Of a stretch of 64,000 bases of DNA, positions 17,889-26,597 are shown piece after piece. The stretch comes from Maribacter antarcticus DSM 21422. Lineage in GTDB: Bacteria > Bacteroidota > Bacteroidia > Flavobacteriales > Flavobacteriaceae. The notes under the pieces were generated by a model that ran no database searches, was not told the DNA's origin, and saw only the letters and a program-made list of their open reading frames with translations. The position numbers were made by a program, and so were the translations under genes. Location: NCBI RefSeq assembly GCF_000621125.1, contig NZ_JHZC01000004.1:310001-374000 (forward strand). The letters run 5' to 3'. Every line of letters starts with the position of its first letter. Within the stretch, counting starts at the first letter, position 1.

Positions 17889-18914
17889 ATGAAAAAAGCC
17901 ACCCTAAAGGATATTGCTGCTCATTTTTCAGATTCTATTTCTACGGCTTCAAAAGCAATCAATGGGAGTCAGGAGATAAGTGCGGCGTGAAAAGAAAAAA
18001 TTCAGCAATACGCCAAGGAAAAACACTATAAGCCTAATAGACTCGCATAAAACCTATTAAATAAAAGCAATAAAACCATAGGGGTAATTGTACCTAATAT
18101 ACTTAACTATTTTTTCGTACAAGTACTCTATGGAATTGAGAAAGTAGCGAACGAGAAAGGCTATAATATTATTAGCTGTATTAGTGACGAGTCTTTTGAA
18201 AAGGAGTCCAAGACTTTAGAGTTCTTAGATTCCGGTGCTGTAGACGGGCTCATAGTTTCCCTTTCCCAGGAGACTCAAGAAAAACAGCGGGTAGAAGCTT
18301 TAATCGATATTGTAGACAATTATATTCCTATAGTTTTGTTCGATCGCGTGTCCGAACTTGTTGCATGCGATAAAATAGTAGTAGACGATTTTGAGGCTGG
18401 TTACAAAGCTACTAAGTATTTCTTGGGTACCGGTTGTAGCACCATCGCTTTGATTTCTCCTATTTCTAAGTCCAGCGTGGGAAAACTAAGATTTGAAGGC
18501 TATAATAAAGCACTCGGAGAAAAGAACCTCCCTTTTGATAAAAATTTAGTTGTAAACTTAGGTAAGAGCGACGATTTAGATATACTCATGTCCTTATTAT
18601 TAAATCACGCATCCATAGATGCAATATTGGTCTTAGACGAAATCACGGCAGTTAAAGTACTCCAGATTGTAAAAACACGTGGGTATCGTGTGCCCGATGC
18701 TATATCGATTATCGGCTTTACTAACGACCAGTTGTCAGAAGTTGTAACTCCAAGGTTAACAATGGTTAGTCAACATGGAAAATATATTGGAGAGTCCGCC
18801 GCAAAACAATTAATCAAACGAATAGAAACCCCTTAGGAGATTCAGTCTAAATTTGAGACCAAAGTTGTAAAAACAAGTCTTGTAGTTCGAAAATCAACAA
18901 AAGCGTTATCCTAA
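17889..18914 (+). pseudogene. LacI-family transcriptional regulator, three in-frame stops
   Basis: One frame of 342 codons encodes a full LacI-family protein. The N-terminal helix-turn-helix is MKKATLKDIAAHFSDSISTASKAIN, the hinge RLA region follows, then the periplasmic-binding-like sensor (NKTIGVIVPNI, GAVDGLIVSLS, VVDDFEAGYKATKYF, IIGFTNDQLSEVVTPRL). The frame is never shifted, but codons 34 (TGA, 17988-17990), 54 (TAA, 18048-18050) and 316 (TAG, 18834-18836) are stops. The first two fall in and just after the DNA-binding domain. The piece 18336-18836 could at most give a sensor fragment. Position next to xylBA suggests it once controlled xylose use (inference). Confidence 0.9.
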
Positions 18915-20263
18915 ATCCTATCTGGGTGTGGATGTATCCAAGGTGTTCTGTACTCCCGAGTCAATAGCTGTGTTGCTTCTTCATCATCAACGACCGTTCT
19001 AGTTTTTGGGTCATAAACCAGCGGACGCCCTAAATCCATAGACAAATTCGCCAAAATACAGCTCGCTGAGGAAATATGCCCCTCTTCAATATCAGCAATA
19101 GGCCGGGAATTGTTTTGTATGGCATCAAGGAAATCAATCATATGTCCACGGTTAGCAGGCGCCGCATGCAGTTCGTTGTCTTTTTCAATAAGATCTTCGG
19201 GATATTTTTCCTTTTCGTATACGACATCAAAATGTATAGGTGTTCCGGTTCCGTTAGGCATAAAATCGGCTTGCATGGGACTTCCTTTTAAAACTCCTTT
19301 ATCACCATAAATTATAAAAGCCCACGGATATTCTTCATCCACAGGACTACCCCAAGATCGGTGCTGCCATATACAATTGAGTTCAGGATATTCAAAAACG
19401 GCCGACTGGGTATCCGGAGTGTTGGATTTACCGCCTTTCTGGACATAAATACCCCCTTGGGAGCTAATACGCTCTGGCCAGCCCAAATCTAGCATCCACC
19501 GTACGGTATCTAGCATGTGCACGCCCATATCGCCCATCATACCGTTACCATATTCCCTAAAGGTCCGCCACCATCTTTTGTGTGGAATTCCGTCATAGGG
19601 TCGTAAAGGAGCCGGGCCGGTCCACATATCGTAATCTAGAAAGTCTGGGACTGGTTGTTCGGGCGGGTTGCCGTCTGCACGCATGTGGTAGTAGCAACAC
19701 ATTTCTACATGTGCAATGTTACCCAGTAGGCCCACGTCTACGATTTCCTTTTTTACATCAATCAAATGCGGTGTACTTTTACGTTGCGTACCCACTTGCA
19801 CCACGCGGTCGTATTTTCGGGCTGCCGCGACCATGGCTTCGCCTTCCATCACATCTACACTCGTAGGTTTTTGTACATATACATGGGCGCCTGATTTTAG
19901 GGCACTAATACATTGGAGGGCATGCCAATGGTCTGGAGACCCGATGAGCACAATATCCAAATTGTTCGTTTCCAGCATTTTTCTGTAATCAGTATATAGC
20001 TTGGGTTTTTTGCCAGATTTTTGTCGTTGCGCTACCAATTCAGCTGCTGTTGCCAAATGATTTTGGTCAACATCACAGATGGCAATAACGTCCACATTTG
20101 CCACTTGTATGAGTTTAAAAAGGTCACTTTTACCGTACCATCCGGCACCAATGAGTCCAACCCGTTTAGGTTTTTCATTTTTAAAATATTCAAAACCATA
20201 GCTGCCAAAAGAGGATAATACTATTGACGCTGAGGTACCTTTTATAAAATATCTTCGGTTCAT
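18911..20263 (-). CDS. Gfo/Idh/MocA-family oxidoreductase with Tat signal
   Basis: A 450-residue NAD(P)-dependent sugar oxidoreductase. The Tat-type leader (MNRRYFIKGTSASIVLSS) implies export with bound cofactor. The Rossmann fold begins at about residue 35 (RVGLIGAGWYGKSDL). VYVQKPTSVDV holds the catalytic-lysine motif in QKP form instead of the usual EKP. A second block includes HKRWWRTFREYGNGMMGDMGVHMLDTVR. Family members act on inositols, sugars or keto-sugars; exported Bacteroidota members often accompany 3-keto-sugar pathways. Its stop overlaps the end of the LacI pseudogene from the opposite strand. The substrate is unknown. Confidence 0.9.
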   Translation of the reverse strand: MNRRYFIKGTSASIVLSSFGSYGFEYFKNEKPKRVGLIGAGWYGKSDLFKLIQVANVDVIAICDVDQNHLATAAELVAQRQKSGKKPKLYTDYRKMLETNNLDIVLIGSPDHWHALQCISALKSGAHVYVQKPTSVDVMEGEAMVAAARKYDRVVQVGTQRKSTPHLIDVKKEIVDVGLLGNIAHVEMCCYYHMRADGNPPEQPVPDFLDYDMWTGPAPLRPYDGIPHKRWWRTFREYGNGMMGDMGVHMLDTVRWMLDLGWPERISSQGGIYVQKGGKSNTPDTQSAVFEYPELNCIWQHRSWGSPVDEEYPWAFIIYGDKGVLKGSPMQADFMPNGTGTPIHFDVVYEKEKYPEDLIEKDNELHAAPANRGHMIDFLDAIQNNSRPIADIEEGHISSASCILANLSMDLGRPLVYDPKTRTVVDDEEATQLLTREYRTPWIHPHPDRI

Positions 20264-20424
20264 TATTGCTTCTATATATCGTACGCCATACTTAGAAAAA
20301 CATTCTAATTAAGCACTTAAGGTACGCAATGATTTTTGGTTGATAAAATGATTCATTTTCATGGTAGCAGAAAGGGATATTACTTAAATGGTTATATTTA
20401 GGAGCGAATTCCAATGCTTGTTCT

Positions 20425-21798
20425 ATGAAAATCAAACTATTCCTTTTATCTATTTTTAGTTTTACTCAATTCTCCTATGCTGATATTTCATTACCTCAAA
20501 TTTTTGGTAGCGATATGGTACTCCAAAGGGTATCGGAAGTCTATTTATATGGATGGGCTGCTCCAGGCGAAACGTTTACCATAGGTACAAGTTGGGATGG
20601 GAAAACGGTAGAAGTCAAAACCGGAATCAATGCAAAGTGGAGGGTAAAAGTAACTACTCCGCAAGCCGGTGGTCCCTACGAAATAGCCTTTACTGGTAAG
20701 GGCAATAGCATTGTGCTGAAAAACGTGCTTATCGGTGAAGTTTGGCTATGTTCGGGACAATCCAATATGGAGTGGAGTGCCAATAGTGGAATAGATAATA
20801 AGAAAGAAGAGATAAAAAACGCAGATAACCCTAATATTCGGTTTTTTACGGTCGATAAAAGGACTTCGGCTACGCCACAAGATGATGTATCGGGGAGCTG
20901 GGAAGTCAGCACACCAAATACAATGGCGAACTTTAGTGCAGTTGCCTATTTCTTTGCTAGAAGGGTTCACCAGGAATTGAATATTCCAATAGGATTGATT
21001 GATGCCTCTTGGGGTGCTTCATGCGCAGAAGTTTGGACACCAGCGTACGTATTTGAAGAAAATCAGGGGCTATTGGAATCCCACAAATTAATTCAACAGA
21101 ACCCATGGGTTCCGACGGAGCGTTCTACCTTATACAATGCTATGATTGCGCCTATCACTACCTTTAATATCTCTGGTGTTTTATGGTATCAAGGAGAATC
21201 TAATACCGCAAATGGCGAAAATTATAAGGAGCTATTTACCAAAATGATTACTTCTTGGCGCAAGGAATGGAACACAGATTTCCCTTTTTACTATGTACAA
21301 ATCGCCCCTTACACCTATGGTAAACTTTTTGAGGGAGCAGTGGTACGCGATCAACAAAGGCAATCGCTATCCCTTAAAAACACGGGTATGGTCGTTACGA
21401 GTGATATTTGCACTACAGACGATATACATCCACAGAACAAACAAGACGTAGGACTCCGTTTGGGGAACATAGCGTTGAAAGAACATTTTAAAGTGTTGGA
21501 TGTTGAAGTTCATGGTCCTTTGTACAAGAATATCGAAATCAAAAATAAGGAGCTTATGGTTTATTTTGACCATGCGGACGGACTCTATCTAAAGGATAAA
21601 AATGATACGTTTTTTGAGGTTGCCGGAGCCGATGGGATATATCATACCGCAAAAGCAAAAATTAAGAACGGCGGCGTTGTATTAAGAACTAAAGATGTAG
21701 ATGTACCTATATCCGTTAGATATGCATGGGATAATATTGCGATACCAAATTTATTCAATGCTGCCCAATTACCTGCCTCTACATTTAAAAGTAATTGA
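20425..21798 (+). CDS. Sialate O-acetylesterase-type SGNH hydrolase
   Basis: A secreted 457-residue carbohydrate esterase-like enzyme. The signal peptide ends near FSYAD (about residue 20). It has an N-terminal beta-domain (LPQIFGSDMVLQR), then the SGNH nucleophile block EVWLCSGQSNMEW, the GVLWYQGESNT block, and DDIHPQNKQDVGLRLG with the Asp-x-x-His pair. This family removes O-acetyl groups from sialic acids or, in marine Bacteroidota, from acetylated polysaccharides. With xylose genes nearby, an acetyl-glycan substrate is plausible but unproven. It is divergent from the Gfo/Idh/MocA gene. Confidence 0.9.
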   Translation: MKIKLFLLSIFSFTQFSYADISLPQIFGSDMVLQRVSEVYLYGWAAPGETFTIGTSWDGKTVEVKTGINAKWRVKVTTPQAGGPYEIAFTGKGNSIVLKNVLIGEVWLCSGQSNMEWSANSGIDNKKEEIKNADNPNIRFFTVDKRTSATPQDDVSGSWEVSTPNTMANFSAVAYFFARRVHQELNIPIGLIDASWGASCAEVWTPAYVFEENQGLLESHKLIQQNPWVPTERSTLYNAMIAPITTFNISGVLWYQGESNTANGENYKELFTKMITSWRKEWNTDFPFYYVQIAPYTYGKLFEGAVVRDQQRQSLSLKNTGMVVTSDICTTDDIHPQNKQDVGLRLGNIALKEHFKVLDVEVHGPLYKNIEIKNKELMVYFDHADGLYLKDKNDTFFEVAGADGIYHTAKAKIKNGGVVLRTKDVDVPISVRYAWDNIAIPNLFNAAQLPASTFKSN

Positions 21799-22029
21799 TA
21801 TATTGCTTCACTATAATAGCGCATTGGATACCATTAAAAAGACAAAAGACGTACGACTTTTTTCGGTTTAAGTTTTATGGTTTAGATATTTTATAGGTAC
21901 TCTTATTTTAGGTGTTTGTTTTTGGTCTAATTTATTGTTTTTACGACGTGTTAGCACATCTGTTACGACCTGAACCTTCTCCCATATTGCAGATAACTGA
22001 AAACGGGCTTAATAGAACTTGTATAAGGT

Positions 22030-24453
22030 CTATTGAAAAACAAAGTTATACGATAGTGATAATAGTGGGCTATTCAATATAGAAAGTTCAAAGGCACCTA
22101 GTGGGCTGTTTCCGAATACTTCTCCATTTTCACCGCCGTTGCGTTGTGTATAATAAATACTGTAGGGATTTCTTCTGCCGTAGAGATTATAAACGGTGAA
22201 CGTCCAATCCCCCTGCCATCTTTGTGATTTCCTTTTCACACCTTTCACATTCCAAGAAAAATCTAGTCGGTGGTACGTGGGCAAACGTGCATTGTTCCGC
22301 TCTAGAAACAATGGGGTTTGTATTCCTTCGACTGTTACTATTCCGTTGGCAGCTGTATAGGGTCTACCCGTTTGGGCCGTGAAATTGAAACTCCATGTAT
22401 TATAGGTGTCCGATTCGAAATTTATCGTTCCGTTAAACACATGTGGCCTATCGAAGTCGGAATTGTACCATTCGTTATTATTGATTCGATCGCCAATCTT
22501 TTCAATTTGAGAACGCAGCAGGCTTCTGGACCATGTGTAATTAAGCCATCCGTTGATGTTCCCTGTAGATTTTTTTAGACTGAGCTCTACTCCGTAAGCT
22601 TTTCCCTCGCCCTGAACCACATCACGCCCTATCGTCTCCCCCAGAAAGAAATCCGCTCCGGGTTTGTAGGTCAATGTGTTCGCCACATTCCTATAGTATC
22701 CTTCCAACGACACTTCGATTTTGTTGTTCATGAAGTTTTTGTAGAGCCCGATACCGTAACTGTCGCTTACTTGAGGTAGTATGCCTGGGCCCGACGTTTT
22801 CCATCTCGAAGTGGGCACCGGAGTAGTACTGTTATAGATATTCTGGAGATATTGGTTTAGCCGAGCATAACTTGCTTTCATAGAAATTATTTCCCCTAGT
22901 TGTAGGTTAAGACCCAACCTTGGCTCCAGATTGTTGTAGGTCTTTACGCCTGCACCTTTTTCAAAATCGGTGGTTGCCAACAGTTCACCGCTAAAGTCGT
23001 CGAACACGTTCTGCGTAAATGGCCCTACCAATACAAAATGGTTAAAGCGAAGACCTCCCGAAAGTGTAAGATTTTTTAAAGGTGTCCAATTGACATTGCC
23101 ATAACCAGAAAATTCATAGCTAGTTTCTTTGTTTAGGAATACAGGCAATACGTTGGTGGCCGAACCGGGATCTAATTGCCCCGGATTTATGGTATATCGA
23201 TTGGCCTGCGCCCCTGTATAATAATCCAAGTTTTCGCTAGTTTCTTTTGAATATTCCGAAATAAAACTCAGGTAGTTGATTTTTGATTGGTAGGTTACCT
23301 CGTTATCGCTGTCCTGCTCAGGGAAAATAATCTTTGGGGTATAAGCACTGGCGACGACTATCGCCTTCAAGTTCGAGTTGTCCTCAAAGGCATGCGACCA
23401 ATTTAACGTACCGTTCAAGGTACTGAAATCATATTGGTTATTCTCCGCGTTAATATTTTGTATCGAGGTGACCAGATCCAGTTGGTAAAAATCTTTGGAG
23501 TAGAACCCCGTGAAAGTAATCTGATCATTCTCTGTAGGGAGGTAGAGGAGTTTTACAGTGCTATCGTAAAATCTGGCCTTTGTGTTTTTCAACCTTTCCG
23601 CAAAGATTGGAAGGAGGAAATCGCTGACCCCCACTCGGACGCCTGCAAGAAGCATGAGTTTATCCTTTATCAAAGGAGTCTCGATATTGAGGCGGCTAGA
23701 TACGAGGCCAATTCCCCCAGTGAGCTTGAATTTATCCACATAGGGATTTTTGACCTTGATATCGAGCACGGAGGTAGATCTACCGCCATAGCGTGAGGGT
23801 ATGTTCGCCCGATATAGCTCTGAAGCGGATATGGCATCTGGCGTAAAGACGGAAAAAAGCCCGAACAGATGGGTTGGATTAAAAACAGGGGCATAATCGT
23901 AGAGGATAAGATTTTGGTCTAGTGATCCCCCACGAATGGATAGGCCGTTACTTATCTCTCCGGCGTTGTTCACACCTGGGAGAAGCGTCATGGCGCGTAA
24001 TACATCATATTCGCCTACGGCCGTAGGAATCATTTTCAATTCTCTTTCTGTTAGACTTACCACGCCCATTTGGGGTACTACCAAGTTTTCATTTCGCTGC
24101 TTCGCTCTTACGATTACTTCGGAAAGTTCCTCTTGTTTTTCCGTCAAGGCTACCTCAAGGAAAACATCTTTATCGAGTACAACTTCGCGGAATTCCGTTC
24201 TATAACCGATGTAGGTAATGGTTATTTGATAGTTGTCCTCAGGAAGGGTGATTGAAAAGCCACCTTGATTATTAGATAGGCCACCGCACTGACAGGGCGA
24301 GATAGCGACTTCCGTGTTTTGCAAGGGCTGTCCGGTTGTCCTTTCAATTATGTTGACAGAGAGTTTTTTGGTTTGTGAATTTGCCATACCCATGACCAAA
24401 AACATGGTAAAACAAATGTAATGTAGCCCTTTTTTCGTAACAATGTTTTCCAT
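22030..24453 (-). CDS. TonB-dependent receptor with carboxypeptidase-like N-terminal domain
   Basis: An 807-residue outer-membrane importer. It has a signal peptide (to about residue 27) and a CarboxypepD_reg-like domain at about 30-110 (VNIIERTTGQPLQNTEV, ITYIGYRTEF). The plug begins with a TonB-box-like stretch, then VGEYDVLRAMTLLPGV and NGLSIRGGSLDQNLILYD. A barrel completes it, ending SLSYNFVFQ with a C-terminal aromatic. It starts 30 bases after the DUF4249 lipoprotein gene, in the fixed order seen across Bacteroidota for DUF4249/TonB pairs. The ligand is unknown. The pair is not of the SusC/SusD type. Confidence 0.93.
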   Translation of the reverse strand: MENIVTKKGLHYICFTMFLVMGMANSQTKKLSVNIIERTTGQPLQNTEVAISPCQCGGLSNNQGGFSITLPEDNYQITITYIGYRTEFREVVLDKDVFLEVALTEKQEELSEVIVRAKQRNENLVVPQMGVVSLTERELKMIPTAVGEYDVLRAMTLLPGVNNAGEISNGLSIRGGSLDQNLILYDYAPVFNPTHLFGLFSVFTPDAISASELYRANIPSRYGGRSTSVLDIKVKNPYVDKFKLTGGIGLVSSRLNIETPLIKDKLMLLAGVRVGVSDFLLPIFAERLKNTKARFYDSTVKLLYLPTENDQITFTGFYSKDFYQLDLVTSIQNINAENNQYDFSTLNGTLNWSHAFEDNSNLKAIVVASAYTPKIIFPEQDSDNEVTYQSKINYLSFISEYSKETSENLDYYTGAQANRYTINPGQLDPGSATNVLPVFLNKETSYEFSGYGNVNWTPLKNLTLSGGLRFNHFVLVGPFTQNVFDDFSGELLATTDFEKGAGVKTYNNLEPRLGLNLQLGEIISMKASYARLNQYLQNIYNSTTPVPTSRWKTSGPGILPQVSDSYGIGLYKNFMNNKIEVSLEGYYRNVANTLTYKPGADFFLGETIGRDVVQGEGKAYGVELSLKKSTGNINGWLNYTWSRSLLRSQIEKIGDRINNNEWYNSDFDRPHVFNGTINFESDTYNTWSFNFTAQTGRPYTAANGIVTVEGIQTPLFLERNNARLPTYHRLDFSWNVKGVKRKSQRWQGDWTFTVYNLYGRRNPYSIYYTQRNGGENGEVFGNSPLGAFELSILNSPLLSLSYNFVFQ

Positions 24454-24483
24454 CTAAATATGGGTATTCTCAAATTTTATATT

Positions 24484-25641
24484 CTAATTATCTATCCAAC
24501 CAATGGGTTCAAAACCGGTCCTAAATCTACTTTCAATGCATGGCGCGGAAGATATAATTTCTAGAAGCGGAATTGGAGGAGTAGTTTCAAAACTAAACTG
24601 TGGCAATGGGTCGATTTCATCTTCCAAGATGTCCGTTCGTTCGATAAAAATGGTTGCGTTTGAATTGGATGCGGCCGTGAATCGCCCTAAAACTATTTCG
24701 TTGTCATCGCTTGGGTTGAATAAATTACCGATTACAGCGGCAGGTGGAGGGGCATCAAAATTCCCATTATTGTCAACAATATCCTTCAACCTTCGGTAAT
24801 ATTGATAGGCATCGAAAGATAAAGAAACCTGTTCCAAGGAAACTAGAATATTTTCATTGGTATATAATGGGACTTTTGCGGCAGGATAATCATTAACAGA
24901 AAATCCATTTATGAATTCGTCGTCTAAAATTTCGACAGACTCGTTGGAACGGATAGTCCAGCATCCTGTTTCGCAGCCATACGTATAATATGCGGCTCTA
25001 GGGGAAATTCCCGGTTCAGGAGCTGGATTAGATTGACATTCTCCATTTCTGAAAATACCATTGTCACATATTTTACATAAAATTAAATTCTCAAAGGAAC
25101 GAAAACGCCAGAGATAGTAATTTTTGTCTTCTGCGGGCTCATCGAAGCTTACAGCTATAGCATGGCCAGGAACGAACTTTCCTGAATCCTCCCTAAATAG
25201 TAAATCTTTTTCAAACGTTGCAGAAATATCTGAAATTAGAACCGATGGAATCACTTTTTCAGGAAGGGACTGGTATCGGGTTCCATCCGACAGGACTACG
25301 TTTAACTGCCATGTAGACCCGGGAGTAACTAAGAAATCAGTTGGAGGAACATACACATCGCTTTGTTCCTGTAGGTCGACTATTTCACCAGAATCCAGAT
25401 TTTCGAAGGTCACTTGGGCTCCTTCTTGAAAAAGATTCCTATAGATTCCAAATTCGGCACTGGTGCGATTTATGACCACGGAAGAAGCACTAGGCGCGGA
25501 GGATGCAAACCCTTCTATGATTATTAGTTCATCAATAAATTGAAACTCAGGTGGAACGGGGTCGATGCAGGATACAGAAAGTAATAATCCGTATAAAGTG
25601 GTTGTAAATATTTTTGATTTATCAATAAGATATGTAACCAT
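24484..25641 (-). CDS. DUF4249 lipoprotein, partner of the TonB receptor
   Basis: A 385-residue lipoprotein with lipobox Cys25 (SVSC). It has the DUF4249 layout: a beta-rich N-terminus (DELIIIEGFASSAPSASSVVINR), SGEIVDL, PGSTWQLNVVLSDGTRY, a Cys-rich middle (CKICDNG, GCETGCW) and a C-terminal GRFTAAS block. Members are encoded just upstream of a TonB receptor and probably form an outer-membrane lid or ligand-binding partner. Function is not known experimentally. The gene leads the two-gene operon. Confidence 0.85.
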   Translation of the reverse strand: MVTYLIDKSKIFTTTLYGLLLSVSCIDPVPPEFQFIDELIIIEGFASSAPSASSVVINRTSAEFGIYRNLFQEGAQVTFENLDSGEIVDLQEQSDVYVPPTDFLVTPGSTWQLNVVLSDGTRYQSLPEKVIPSVLISDISATFEKDLLFREDSGKFVPGHAIAVSFDEPAEDKNYYLWRFRSFENLILCKICDNGIFRNGECQSNPAPEPGISPRAAYYTYGCETGCWTIRSNESVEILDDEFINGFSVNDYPAAKVPLYTNENILVSLEQVSLSFDAYQYYRRLKDIVDNNGNFDAPPPAAVIGNLFNPSDDNEIVLGRFTAASNSNATIFIERTDILEDEIDPLPQFSFETTPPIPLLEIISSAPCIESRFRTGFEPIGWIDN

Positions 25642-25947
25642 TGTTTTTGAAAAATTACATATTTTGTTAGTCGGTGTTTAGAATTAAATAGGTTTAAACT
25701 TTATATGGCCAAAGCTAAATTCACTTAAATATAAGAATTTTTGTTTTATAATTATGAATATAACCCTGAAGACAAGAAAGTAGACTTTCGAACACGAGCC
25801 TTGCTTGATATGTGACCTAAGAACTTTTAGTGTAAGAGGGCCTTAAAATAATTAAATCGATACAAAGCTACAGTGCTACATCTCTTATTCTAACAGGCTC
25901 TAATACGCCGATGCTGGTCTTGCACGAGAAAAAACAGCATTCTAATC
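25642..25947. other. Intergenic region between DUF4249 gene and IS remnant
   Basis: About 300 AT-rich bases. It should contain the promoter of the DUF4249-TonB operon and the old left end of the IS200-type element. I see no gene and cannot mark the element boundary. Confidence 0.35.
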
Positions 25948-26407
25948 GTGAGCTCAAGTATCCACCAATATAAAAGCCATAAGGTCTCTCTTTTTCTCTA
26001 CCATGTGGTTTGTGTAACAAAACACCGGCGTTTTGTCTTGAGTCCAAAAGTTGATAGGATTTTAAAAAGGGCCTGCTTGGATATTGAGGATAGTTATGAT
26101 ATTCATTTTTTAGAAATCGGGTATGATCTAGATTATATTCATTTTCTTCTTTAGAGCGCTTCCACCTAAAGTCCAACTAAAATAGCGCGTACTTTAAAAA
26201 GTATTACTCCAAGGGAGATATTTGCACAAGCTCTAGGGGGGGAGCAAGACAGCGATTTTTTGTGGAGCCTTATGGGATATGGATTATTATATCAATACGG
26301 TTGGTCGGCATAGTAATAAAAAGGCGATTGCTCCATATGTCAAAAACCAAAGCAAAAAGGAAGAATTTGAGATTTTGTATAAAACTAATCACTTGAAACG
26401 ATTCTAA
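25948..26407 (+). mobile_element. IS200/IS605-type transposase TnpA, decayed
   Basis: The frame begins KSHKVSLFLYHVVCVTKHRR, the typical TnpA start, and continues to YDLDYIHFLL, where an in-frame stop falls at about 26152. After frameshifts it resumes as ARTLKSITPREIF, then DGYYINTVGRHSNKKAI and YVKNQSKKEEFEIL with the likely catalytic Tyr, ending at 26407. In active TnpA the HUH motif reads DHVHF; here it is DYIHF, so the first metal-binding His is lost. IS200-type elements move single-stranded DNA by Y1-HUH chemistry. This copy is dead. No tnpB or RNA guide sequence is visible beside it. Confidence 0.85.
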
Positions 26408-26597
26408 TAATGCCTCGTGTGCTTGGTATGAGGATTATTTGCATTGTTTTGTTCGGACGAAGGTTGGTATGATGTTAGTACTATTTTGTTACTTTCTATG
26501 CTTTTTGTGTAACTGAGCACTAATTCGTTGGTCGTTGGTATAAAAAGTAGGTTTTATTTTGAGTTAAAGTATTAACTTGTAGAAAAAAATATTTTTC

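Noticed and set aside
17889-18914. Stop-codon recoding or readthrough in the LacI-like gene
   Set aside because: All three stop types occur in one frame, other genes here use normal stops, and no recoding signal is seen. Ordinary nonsense mutation is simpler.
21799-25641. SusC/SusD polysaccharide-utilisation pair
   Set aside because: The TonB receptor is paired with DUF4249, not SusD, so no classic PUL can be claimed in this window.
25868-26176. Minus-strand ORF of 102 codons
   Set aside because: It is the antisense of the IS200-type transposase remnant, whose plus-strand frame has clear family motifs.
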